A stretch of DNA of 64,000 nucleotides from Megachile rotundata. Its lineage: Eukaryota; Arthropoda; Insecta; Hymenoptera; Megachilidae. The translations under genes were made by a program, and so were the position numbers. The stretch lies in NCBI RefSeq assembly GCF_050947335.1, contig NC_134988.1:6448001-6512000 (forward strand). The letters are read 5' to 3'. This document shows positions 13,301-25,300 of the stretch, piece by piece; the first letter of the stretch is position 1; every line of letters begins with the position of its first letter. The notes below the pieces were generated by a model. That model was not told the DNA's origin and made no database searches. It saw only the letters and a list, made by a program, of their open reading frames with translations.

Positions 13301-16300
13301 TTGTGAGTTTATAAGTTTTTAAGTTTACAAATTTACAAATTTACAAATTTACGAATTTACAAATTTACGAATTTACGAATTTACGAATTTACAAATTTAC
13401 GAATTTACAAATTTACAAAGTTACAAATTTACAAATTTACGAATTTACAAATTTACGAAGTTACAAATTTACAAATTCACAAATTCACAATTTCATCAAT
13501 TCAGAAATCCTCAAATTTATAGATCCTGAAATTCACAAATAAAATTTGCAAACTTGACAAAATTTGAACATAGCAAATTTGAAAATTTAAAAACTTACAA
13601 ATTTAGCTGTTTAGTAACTCAGAGATTTGAAAATTAAAAATTTGAAGATTTATATATTTCCTAATTCCGACTCCCCCTTAATCTTCCCTCTCTATTTTCC
13701 TCTAATTCCTCCCCTTTTCCCCAAATTCCTCCTCAAATTTCCTCGATTTCCAAACCACTTACCTTACTTCATTTTTCTCCAACAAACCCCATCCCCCCGT
13801 CACTACAAGACCACAAAATGTTTAAAAGTGCAAGCAACCAGGCACTCGAGAATTTTCTCCGAAACGTTAACCTATAAGACGGCGTCTGATGCACCGCAGA
13901 GGTGGAATACACTCGAGAAAAGAAAAGCAAGCCAAGGTACAACGTTTTCGAGACACTTTAGCACCGGGGGTATCGGCTGCAAGGAAAACAACGGGCTGAA
14001 CCTAACCTTCTTGACGTTTCGAGTGGCGAAGAGAACCGAGGACCCGATACTAGACGTGTTCCTTTTCTTGTTTGGTCGACATTTTTTCCACGACGACTTT
14101 CCCGTCGGCCATCTGTATACTTAACGTTTTCTTTTTACACGGAATTCTGGTCGTGTATACTTGAAAGGACCGTGGGACGAACCGTTTTCGACCGAACGGT
14201 GATTTATGATCTCTCGACTTATTGACCCTTGGTTATGACACTGGCTGACACTTATGACCTTACACAGAATACTTCCAGGCTACTCCTGGAGGTCCTGCTT
14301 CAATGCTGCCTTCGTTTCTTGCTCGGTCATCGCCATCAATATGCTTTGTCACCTACGCTTCTGTGCACAGGTTAGCTTCGACTTCGCAGAAAATCTGGGA
14401 AAATTGGCAAATATTTTGAAGTAACTCTTCTGGTTTAACTTCTTCATTCCTGACATTTTATCTGAATTACAAATTTTTACTTTTCGATTTAGTTAACTTC
14501 GTTAAGAATATTTTATGGAGCAAGCAATTTTTAATATTTTGATTAACTTCTTCGTTATTGAGCTTTTATGGAACTTTACTTTCATCGATAGTAAACTGTA
14601 ATACACTATTGTTCATCGTTTAAAAACTGCATGTTTAATTAACAATTTTTCGTTAGCAAAATATTTGTGCAGTAAGTTTCCTTGTGAAAAGAAAATTTAT
14701 CCAAAGAATTGGTATAATCGATATCAGTCTTCAATCAGATTTATTTGATTGATTGTCATGTTGGTTTTACTGAACATTATACATTTTTTAAACGTTTCTG
14801 ATAACAATACCTTATTCAATCACTTGTACATTATTCAACATTTCAAACTATTTAAAAGAATTTTCTTTTTGATTTTAAAAAATTTCTGATTATTAATCCT
14901 CTTACAAAATGATATTAAATGAATTTATTCCATTATAAATATTATGAAAAATTCCTTAAAAACCAAGTCATTTCACACATTAAATAAGAAGATGAAATTT
15001 TAATTAAAGAGATCTATAGTTACTCGATACTGTCATAACAAATAAACAATAAAATTTGACAAATAACGAGACACGTGAATGGAGCCTCGAATTTTCGTTA
15101 ATTAAATACGAGACTGCGTGCAAGTAAATCATATCCAGTCCCGGTTGATCATTAAAAGCAATTCTGACACGCTAACCAACGGACATATCCCGCCCCTTTT
15201 ATTCGGTTCCTCGCATTAGACGTCTCGTGCTGCCAATAACCGTGAAGAGAAAAAAAAGAGAGAAGCTTAGGGGAATCCCATGAATCGCCATAATCATGGA
15301 TATCTGCCTAAATGCCATAATCATCGTATTTCAGGGCCTGCAACACCTGCAATTAGCGGCATAGGGTCGCTTTTGCGGGACCTTCGTCTTCCCACGCTCC
15401 GATTTTCGTGTTCGAATGGGTACAAGCTTGTTATGGTATAGCGAAGTCGTAAAACTTGTCAAAATTTTGTGGGAGAGGTACAAGTGAAATTAGAACTGTG
15501 ATCTTATAGTTCTGTTTAAGTTATGTATTTTTGGAACAGGTTATTTTTGGAATAGATTTACGATTTTGCTATATTGTGATGAAAGTTGTATATGGTTGCG
15601 GAGATATAGTATGGTTGTAAATAAATACATCGTTAAACAATAGTAATTGTTCATAGAGATAGAAGTTAAAGTTTCTTGATTTACATTTTTTCACAGTTTC
15701 GAGTATTTGTCTTTCAAAGAAATTTACGACTTTGCTATATCGTGACAATAGTCACACAGTTTGCTGCAGAGATATAGTATGGTCGTAAATGACACCATCA
15801 TCGATGCTAATTGTATAGAATTTACGTTCCTGTGATTGCATAGTGCATTCTCTTCTAGTTTCGTGTGCTTTATCCTTGAAAGAGTTTTACAACTTTGCTA
15901 TATCATAACGAAGTTCGTACAGTTGGTTACGGAGATATAGTATGATTATCAATGAAACCAGTACCAAACACCACTAATTATTAGTAAAAGTTCAAGTTTC
16001 TAGGGTTACATGCTACATCTTGTTTTACAGTTTCGTATATTTTGTCATTCAACGAATTTTTACGACTTTGCTATATCGTGACGTTGGTACAGTCGTTTAC
16101 GGAGACATAGTATGATTGTAAATGACCCCATCATTGATGCTAATTGTCTACAAAATACGTTCCTATGATTGCATAGTGCATTTTCTTCGAGTTTCATGTG
16201 TTTTGTCTTCAAAACAATTTTACAATTTTGCTATATCATAACGAAGTTCGTACAATTGAGATATAGTATGATTGTCAATGAATCCTTTGTCAAACAGTAG

Positions 16301-19300
16301 TAATTATTAGTAGAAGTTAAAGTTTGTTAGTGTTACCTGTCTTGTTTTACATACTTTTCATACAAATAATTTTACGACTTTGCTATATCGTTACGACAGT
16401 CATACAGTCGATGCAGAGATATAGTATGGTCGTAAATGAAACCATTGTCTGTCGATGTTAATTGTCGACACAATTTAACTTCCTATATTTTGAAACAGTT
16501 TTACGACTTTGCTGTATCAAGACAAAACCTCTTAGAACCACGTTTGAAACATAATTACGGAAACCCATAAAATTTCAAATTTGCATTAAACCTACATTAG
16601 TTCCGTCTTATTATTAAAAACGAAAAGGAATTGGTTATGCGACACGTGAAATGAAAAAAGGAAATTCAACATCGATTAGACAGGACGTAGTCAATAGGCA
16701 GGATCTTATGGTGTTTCCAAAGGTGTTCAGTTTTCTTATGCACCTTACAGTGTTGGTCGCTTGAAATTCAAACCGAAACCGCGATGAATCATGTACTTAT
16801 CGATTCAACACAGGCGTTCGTTCACCGTCTCGCTTCTTCCTCTTTTTCCTGCTTCTTCGTGTATATTGGAGAACACGATGGAAAAGAAAAGGGCGTCGCG
16901 TCTGGCATCGCAAAACGCAGACCCGCGACGCCGACGCTGTCCGTCTATCCTGGAATCAACGAGAAAACTCTGACGTTTGCTTAATTCGTTTCTTTTTTGG
17001 CAGCGGCTCCACCCATGCGGCCTTTCCTGTCCTTTAATTATGTGTGCCTCCGTAATTAGACACGCAACGGAGATCCGTAATTAAACTGTCGAAAGTATCG
17101 AAATCAATCTGTATTTATTGGTATAATTTGTCGACTTTTTCATTTTCAAATGCTAGTTTTCGAGAACTTTTTATTGCTACGTCAATTAGTCTGTCAGGAT
17201 GGTTTATTCGAAATATCGGATTTCGGAAATCGACCTACACGTTTGGACGACGTAGAGTACCGCAAATCGCTTGTGACATATCGGTTTCAAACTCATAATT
17301 TGACCTTGAATATTAAATGTGTGCGCAGTAGTTCACTGTGAATGATAATTATGCGCGGTATAGTTATTATACTGTGATTTAGTGTACTTGCTGGCTGAAC
17401 TTCAATGCGCAGGTTTATTGCTTCCCGTTATCGACTGCGCGTGTTTAATATTTAAGGTCACACTGAAGGTCATTAATAAACTTGTTGCATTTGTACTAAT
17501 CGACGTGAACGACCGATGTTGTGTACAATACAGTTCTTAATTAGAATTAAACAGCACTTAATTTGAAGCTTGAAGTTCAGCGAAAATATCTGCGTAGCCA
17601 TTTTGTTAACACTTTGAACACAAAATGGCTGATTATAAAATGATTTCAGTCAATTTCGGTATCTATAAAGTTTTACATAATTCGATGACAGAAAATTATC
17701 ATGAAATGGCACTTGTATTACATCAATCTGAAGCTTGAAACTCAGTGAAAATATTTGCGTTTCCATTTTATCATTGTTCCTAAAACAAAATCACTGACGA
17801 TCAGTTACAGTGAACAATGATCAATTACAAAACATTTAAACTCTGATACAATTTGATGACAGAAAATTATCATAAAATGGCACTTGTATTACATCACTCT
17901 GAAGCTTAAAACTCAGGGAAAATATCTGCATTTCCATTTTACTATTGTTCCTAAAACAAAATGGCTGACGATCAGTTATATTGAACAATGATCAATTACA
18001 AAACATTTAAACTCTGATACAATTTGATGACAGAAAATTATGATAAAATGGCATTTATATTGCATCAATTTAAAGCTTGAAACTCAGTGGAAATATTTGC
18101 GTTTCCATTTTCTTATTGTTCGTAAAACAAAATAGCTGACGATCAGTTACAGTGAACAATGATCAATTTCAAAATATTTAAACTCTGATACAATTTGATG
18201 ACAGAAAATTATGATAAAATGGCACTTATATTACATCAATCTGAAGCTTGAAACTCAGGGAAAATATCTGCGTTTCCATTTCCTTATTGTTCCTAAAACA
18301 AAATGGCTGACGATCAGTTATAGTGAACAATGATCAATTTCAAAATATTTAAACTGATACAATTTGATGACAGAAAATTATGATAAAATGGCACTTATAT
18401 TACATCAATCTGAAGCTTGAAACTCAGTGAAAATATCTGCGTTTCTATTTTATCATTGTTCCTAAAACAAAATGGCTGACGATCAGTTATAGTGAACAAT
18501 GATCAATTACAAAACATTTAAACTCTGATATAATTTGATGACACAGAATTATCATAAAATGTCACTTATGTTGCAAACTGGATTATGCACGTAGTACAGA
18601 ACAGGTGATTTGACATTTTCGGTAAACTTTAATTTTCAAATAGATACTATCTTAAATTTATCTCATCAATTTGCATCAGCCCAGAACGAGCGATGAATTA
18701 AAATTTCTTTGCCAAACACGTTTCGAGCCCGTGTATTTTGTATAACGCCAAGGGTAAACACGTCGAGTGTATCGCACACGTTGTCGACCGAATAAAAGTC
18801 AGATGTAGAAAGTGGGCCACCGTTTCCCATGAGAAATTTTCCTCGATCTGCAACGTTACAAATTGTATGTTCTTTTTTTTCGCAGAGATACCGAAGAATG
18901 AGTACAACAACAAGAATCAGTCCTCAGGGAATAGTCCAATAAAGGTCGAACTGCAGAACAACATGGACAGGTAAGCCTATTTTCATTTCTCCGTTATCGA
19001 CGCGTTGGCTTTTCCTTTTTCGCGCTGTGAACAATAAATAAAAAGAGAACGGTAGATTGGAACGAATGTACCATGACGAACACGTTGAAGTCTTTGACAA
19101 TGGCTGTCGTGAATCATTCGTTCAAACGGTGAGTCAATGTTTGAAGATGAAGCGTCGTCCTATAGAAAAACCATGGAAAATCGTGTTCCTTGGGTCACGT
19201 GGAACGAGTCGCTGCAGGACCTCGAGTGTCCTCTTGAAATTTGCTAAGTGGTCGTAAACTTGACTATGGGGTCCTGTAGAAAATTCTTTATTTGCGCTTC

Positions 19301-22300
19301 CACTCAGTGAAATTCGACGTATTTATGGTAGCTAAAGTGATAAATTAGGTAAAATAATAGCACTGACGGTTTTACCAAGAAATACTGTGTGAGGCATCTG
19401 CATATAGTGTTTCAAAGACATTTTTGTAGGGTTTTTTAACAAATTCTTCTTTTCAATGCTTCAAATTTTAAATTTTTTATTAATTCAAGCTGCAAATTTA
19501 ACAGTTTCTTAAGTTATGATAATGCTTTAGGTGAAATAATAGCAGTAACTGTTATATCAAGGAAATGCTATGTGAGGCATCTGCATATAGTGTTTCAAAG
19601 AAATTTTTGTAAGGGTTGTTAACAAATTCTTATTTCCAATGCCTCAAGTTTAAAATTTTGTATTATTCAAGCTGCAAATTTAACAATTTCTTAAGTTATG
19701 ATGATACATTAGGTAAAATAATAGCAGTAACTGTTATATCAAGGAAATGCTGTGTGAGGCATCTGCATATAGTGTTTCAAAGAAATTTTTGTAGGGGTTA
19801 TTAACAAATTCTTATTCTCAATGCCTCAATTTAAACATTTTTTATTAATTGAAGCTACAAATTTAACAATTTCTCAAGTCGCGCTTTAAAAAAGCTTTGA
19901 ATATTTGGCAATTTGGAAGTTTGAGAAAAAAAGAATTAAAATCAGTTCCTTCTTCTGAAAATTTTTAAACTTGCTATTTAGTGAATTTGAAAACTTCTAC
20001 AGTATTTGTAAATTTAAAAGTTAATCAAATTGCAAGCTTGAAAATTGAATTTCGAAGATGTGTTGAAACTCTTGAAAATGTATGAAGTCTTTATGGAGTT
20101 CGAGAGATGAAAAGTTGAGAAATTAGTGTCTTTCATGAATTTTGAAGAAAAATTGAAAAAAAGTGTGTGGTCTGCGAGGACGATGCGTCTGGCTTTCGTT
20201 TTTCCATTATCGCGTGATGCAACGAAAGCAAACAGGCACCCTCGCACTCGAGGAACCCGGCCTGTCCCGTTTAAATATTTTTGTTAGACGTTTCTGAGTT
20301 ACATGGAAGCGTGTGACGCTCAGCATAAACATACTCCAGGGCCAATGCTTTCGCGCGAAAGCACGTGACGGCTTCAAATATATTTGCTGGATAACAAGCA
20401 GCGTGAACCGACGTTTCCTTTCCTTTGAAATCGACATTAAAGCTACCGTGAAATCGTCCGAGCACCACTTTACAGTGCAAACCAGATCTCACTTTTAATA
20501 GTTAGTCCTTGGATGGTCTTTGAGACAGCGACAATTTAAATTTAAATTTAGACTCTTTTGTACTTTCATTTTCTGCACTTTAAAGCGTCCTTTTAGACAA
20601 CATTTTCGCATAAATGTAAAATTTGAGAGTCTAATGTTATAATGAAAGCGTCGTTGTTGTATTTCATAGCTCTGAACCAGTGTTGTCTCGGCCTCACTGT
20701 CTTATGCCTGACACATTTGGATTACGAAGTTTTCTGAATTTTTATTATCGCAACGTTTACTCGACTTCTACTTAATAATTTCAGTCCCTAATTTATTCAT
20801 GAAAGTTTATTTCTGTATCTTCTGTACTTCCGGATCACGTTTGACCCGGCCTCATAATCATACAGCTAACTTTATTACTGTATTCCAGTCTATTATTTAG
20901 TAATTTAAATTCACAATTTGTTAATGAGAGTACTATAATAATATTTCATTGCTTATAGGTCGCGTTTAACCCGGCCTCATGGGCTAACAATTAAGCCTCA
21001 TATCTCGAATATTGAATTTATTCTAACTTTTAGGTTTTTCTAATGTATACAAGTCATCCACGTAACAATTTCATAGACCTATTTTGCATTTAACTCGGCC
21101 TCATAGACAAACAATTATCTCTCACGCCTTAAATGCCAAGTTTTCTAAATGTTAGAAGATTTAAACGTAAACAGGTCTTTTATTTAGCTACTTAAATGTT
21201 TAATTCGTCAGTGGAAGCGTCGTGTTGTGGCTGTTGGTCGCTATTGACCTGGTCTCGCTTAATTTTTCTTTCCTAATACAGTTTTTTAGCATACAACCAT
21301 CCATCCGTCGGACGGAAATTAATCGAGACCGTTGATTAATTACAGAGTACCTTTACCATACGGCCACGCGCCCTCAATGATCCCAATGAGGAGACAAAGC
21401 ATTCGTTGTCATTTTGTGAAAGGGGTCGACTGGTGCAGCTGGAAATTAATCGCCATGATACTGCTTATGGTTTCGTTGTGCATAACAGCAGTCTTAGCTT
21501 ATGTCGTAGGTAAGTCAACCTTAATTCGTTTAATTATAAAAAGATTAATTATATGTACATCTTCGACTCGATATTGCATTTCATTCAAAATCTAAGGATA
21601 TACTGACGTCGACAAGATACACTATCTACAAGATACACTTATAATATACACATAATAAAAGAATTAATGGGACTCATAATGTTAGTGCACTATTAGCAGC
21701 TGAATGGGATGAGGCAGTAGCCCACAAGCAAGATCAAGATCCCGGACAATTTTGTCATAAATCTCTAAACTTATGTGGTCCATGAGTTTGGTATCATCAA
21801 ATTTTCAGCAGAAGGTCATGCAGTTTCTCTGTAAGTTCAGTCCAGCTATCCACATGCAAAGGAATGACCCTAACATAGAGGCTGTTTGACAGAAACCTTC
21901 CACAAATAATTCTTTAGAAATTACGTCAGTGTCCATATATCCTTAGAGCTGCAAACATGATTGCAAAATCAAATCAATTAAAATTGTTTATATAACCTCA
22001 AAAATGTGTTTCAGTTTCGAGCATAGTGAACCGGTCGTACCAGGGCACGAAAGCGTGCACGGTGTTGGTTGGCGAGAACGCGGACCCAAAATCGTTATCG
22101 ACGGACGGTAACAAGACTTCCACGTCGAGTACATCGTCGTCGCAGTCAAACAGCAGAACGCGTCAGCAACCTTCTTCAGGAGGTAGTATTAAATCGTCGG
22201 CTAGCATGTTAGAGCACGTGTACATCCGTAAGCGTAGGGATACGTATAACCAGCATGCGTTGCACCAAACTGTCGCATCATCCTTTAAATCCACCGAGCT

Positions 22301-25300
22301 GCGGTCGACCGTGGTCCATGAAGACGCAGGATTACCACGGTCCTCGCAGTCACCGGTCCCATTAGACGAGGATCGTCCTGGTAAGATTGTGCATGAAACG
22401 GCTGCGTATACGGATGATCCTCAGCGAAATCAGAGCGGAAACGAGTCGTCAGGATCGACGACTCCCATGGGGACGTTGCTGCTTGCCCTGAATGTCTCTG
22501 ACTCTTCGGTTACTAACTATTCAACTCCTACCACTGTCGCCTCTTCGTCCTCTGTCTCTGTTGTCTCTTACACCTCCTCTTCCGTTTCACTTAACGAACC
22601 GGTTAACCGGCCTTCAGAGACCCCGGCTGAGTCCGTTAGCTCGGAATCGACCGGGATCGAATTAGGTCATAATTTGGACATCGCTGCCACCACTGATCCA
22701 GTTATCCCAGAAAATCGCCAGGAGTTTACCCAGTCCATTGGCCAGTCGACTCTGGACAAGGGTAAGGTAGAAAGTTCAACTATCCCTGGAGATGACGTTG
22801 AATCGATAAGTGATAGAAGTTCTCCGGACGTTGAAGATGATAACGTTAGTCATGTAGAACCTGCGAATACTGAGAGTTCTACGGAGGTCGCGAACGTAAG
22901 TACCTCTAGCTCCACCAGCAGCGATTCGGAAGATAACCCTGTACCGCCAGTGGAAGAATATTTGGAAGAGGATAAGCCGAATGCCACGAACGAGAAGAAT
23001 GCTAACGTCTCCGATTTTTCGGACGTGGTGAAGGAAACTCGAGAACTCTCCCGAGAGGACGAATCAACAGAATCCGAAACTTCGCCGAGTCGCGTGAAGA
23101 GTTCCGAGAAGTCCGAAGAACTCCAGCGGGACTACCCTTTACCGATTTATAATTACGGCCAGGAGGAGGTAGAAATCGTGAAACTGAATCATGCCGAATC
23201 GAATACCGCGAAGACGAAGACGCGGGACAGCAACGAGCTGAAGACGAACAGCGTTCCGTCGCTGCACCAGAACGGTGATTTACGAGTAATCACCAGAGAG
23301 GAAAACGACGAGGAATTCCTGCGGGAGTTCGAGAAAAAGTTCCGGGAGGACTCTGCGCCCAAAGATACTGATCCTCCTAACGTCCCGGTCGAACCTAACC
23401 CGCCACTAACCCAGCAAGTGAAAATCATCGAGGTGCCGGTCGACAGGTCTCACCCATCACCTCCACCCATCTCATCGACATCATCGAACCGGGTGCTTGT
23501 GAACATAACAATCGCTTCCGGCGACTCATCCTCGAAGCCGCTGTACGTCCTCTCGGTGTCCGTGCCCACGGACGGCTCCGAGCAGGTGCAGTCAGCCGAG
23601 GTTCATCAGCAGGAGGATCAGCTTCGGGAATCAGGCTCGAATGTGGCTTCTAACCTGAACGATAACCGATTGCCCCCGCCTCCGCAGCCTCCCTCGTCGC
23701 CACCGCCTCCTATGTGGGCCGGTGGCGAGTGCGAATGCTCTTGCCCTTGCATGGGCTCCTCGTCTGACGAGTGGGACACTTTTCCAGTCATCGTCGAGAA
23801 CCTCGAAGAGGTAGATAACTCGAGTCTGTCTGTAGACGAACTGTCCGATCCAGACACGATGGCGAAAGATCTGGAACAGGAGTCGGTTGGAAGCGACGCC
23901 ATCTCGAGCACCGATTATTCCTCGACCACAGAGGAAAATGGCGGTTCTACCGAGTGGACTACTACGAATTACGTGACTGAATCCAGCACGGACATGTCAG
24001 GGTGTCCTGGGACCACTCCGTTACCCCCAGAACCCACTATATTGATCCTGGAAGGTGAGGCCACGTTTATGGTTTTGTTTTTTCGGCTTCTTTTCTTTTC
24101 ACTATCTTTCTCTACTCCGCTGATGCCGGGCTTTCTTTTTCGAATGAACGCGTAGCCAAGTATCCACATCGCTAGCTTGCTTCGATGTTGTTGAACGTTA
24201 GTTTGCAGAGTGGTTAACGTGGTAATGGTTAAAGTAGAAGTTTGTATAGCGTTGTAACGAGGTACTGGTGCATCATGACGTACGCAAGCACCTAACACAG
24301 GTAACTCTAAGCGGCTTTTACACGGGGTCAAAGTGTACCGGTGACGGTGTTAGGATACGAACTAAGTCCTTGCGGTTTTTTGCATGGTGGTATAAACGCA
24401 AGGGCATGGTTTGCAAATTAACGATGGAGATTCACGAATTATGTATGCGAGATAATACGAATGAGTCCAGAAATTCGCTGATGCGCAAAGCCTAGCTAAG
24501 TATACAGCCATGCAATTTTTTAAATATCTCTTGCGCTTTACATTTTAATAATAACAGTCGGTTTTCTCGTGGGGGATGTTGCGCAGAGTTGGCGAAACCG
24601 CGATAAACATCTCCCGCCAGAAAACTGATGACGCGCGGAAATGAAGTAACGAGACTAATGTGACTGTTTTTGGACCCACAGGTGCCAGAACTTTCCCTGC
24701 AAGGTCATTCCCACCTGACGGCACCACGTTCGCCCAGGTTGGTCTGGGTCAGAAGCTGAGCAAGGAAATTCCACCGTACAGCTACTGGAACATGCAGTTC
24801 TACCAATCGGAGGCTGCATACGTACGGTTCGACTACAATATCCCACGTGGGGCCAGCATCGGCGTCTACGCGAGAAGAAATGCCCTTCCCACGCACACGC
24901 AATACGACCTTCTCGAAGTGTTGAGCGGCTTCAAGGCGAGGACCACTCGGGCATCCCGTGTTAGTGCCATTGTATGTGCCACAGCCCCATTTTTCTTTTT
25001 CTTTTCAATCAGAGTCGTAGTTCGATGATTCAGACAACTTGAAGAGAATTTATTTCCTATTCTTTTTTGTACAATTTCGAGTCTGCGGTACAGAACAGCG
25101 TTTTTTTATTATTTTTTTTTTCCCTACAAACTTTCGTGAACCTGTAGTGAAAGTACAGGCAGTTGCTGATGGGATTCTTAAAAATTTTCATCATTTTCTG
25201 AGTAGCCTTATATCAAGAAAGAAGTGACGCACTATATGGAGCCTGGCCATTGGTTCCTTTCGTTGTACAATGATGATGGAGACCCTCAGGAGGTGTCCTT

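Larger units (their letters stand above)
10324..18885 (+). other. Teneurin intron (8.6 kb) filled with repeats
   Basis: Inferred intron between exons A and B. It contains low-complexity arrays (11.3-12.7 and 13.3-13.65 kb), hairpin repeats (15.5-16.5 kb) and a 171-bp satellite (17.6-18.6 kb). No alternative exon was recognised in 10380-11290, 12720-13290, 13800-15540 or 16560-17570. Confidence 0.7.

Noticed and set aside
13627..14124. 165-codon open frame on the plus strand
   Set aside because: It begins in low-complexity sequence, has no similarity I recognise and no supporting splice context.
15540..16530. CRISPR-like array (regular repeats and spacers)
   Set aside because: Repeats are diverged, spacers are related to each other, and the locus is an insect intron.
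24055..24155. Extension of the long teneurin frame past 24054
   Set aside because: It runs past a GTGAGG donor into hydrophobic, non-conserved sequence; splicing to 24682 restores the known block.
25218..25223. Alternative exon F start at 25218
   Set aside because: In frame, but the AG at 25205 has the better pyrimidine tract; not fully excluded.
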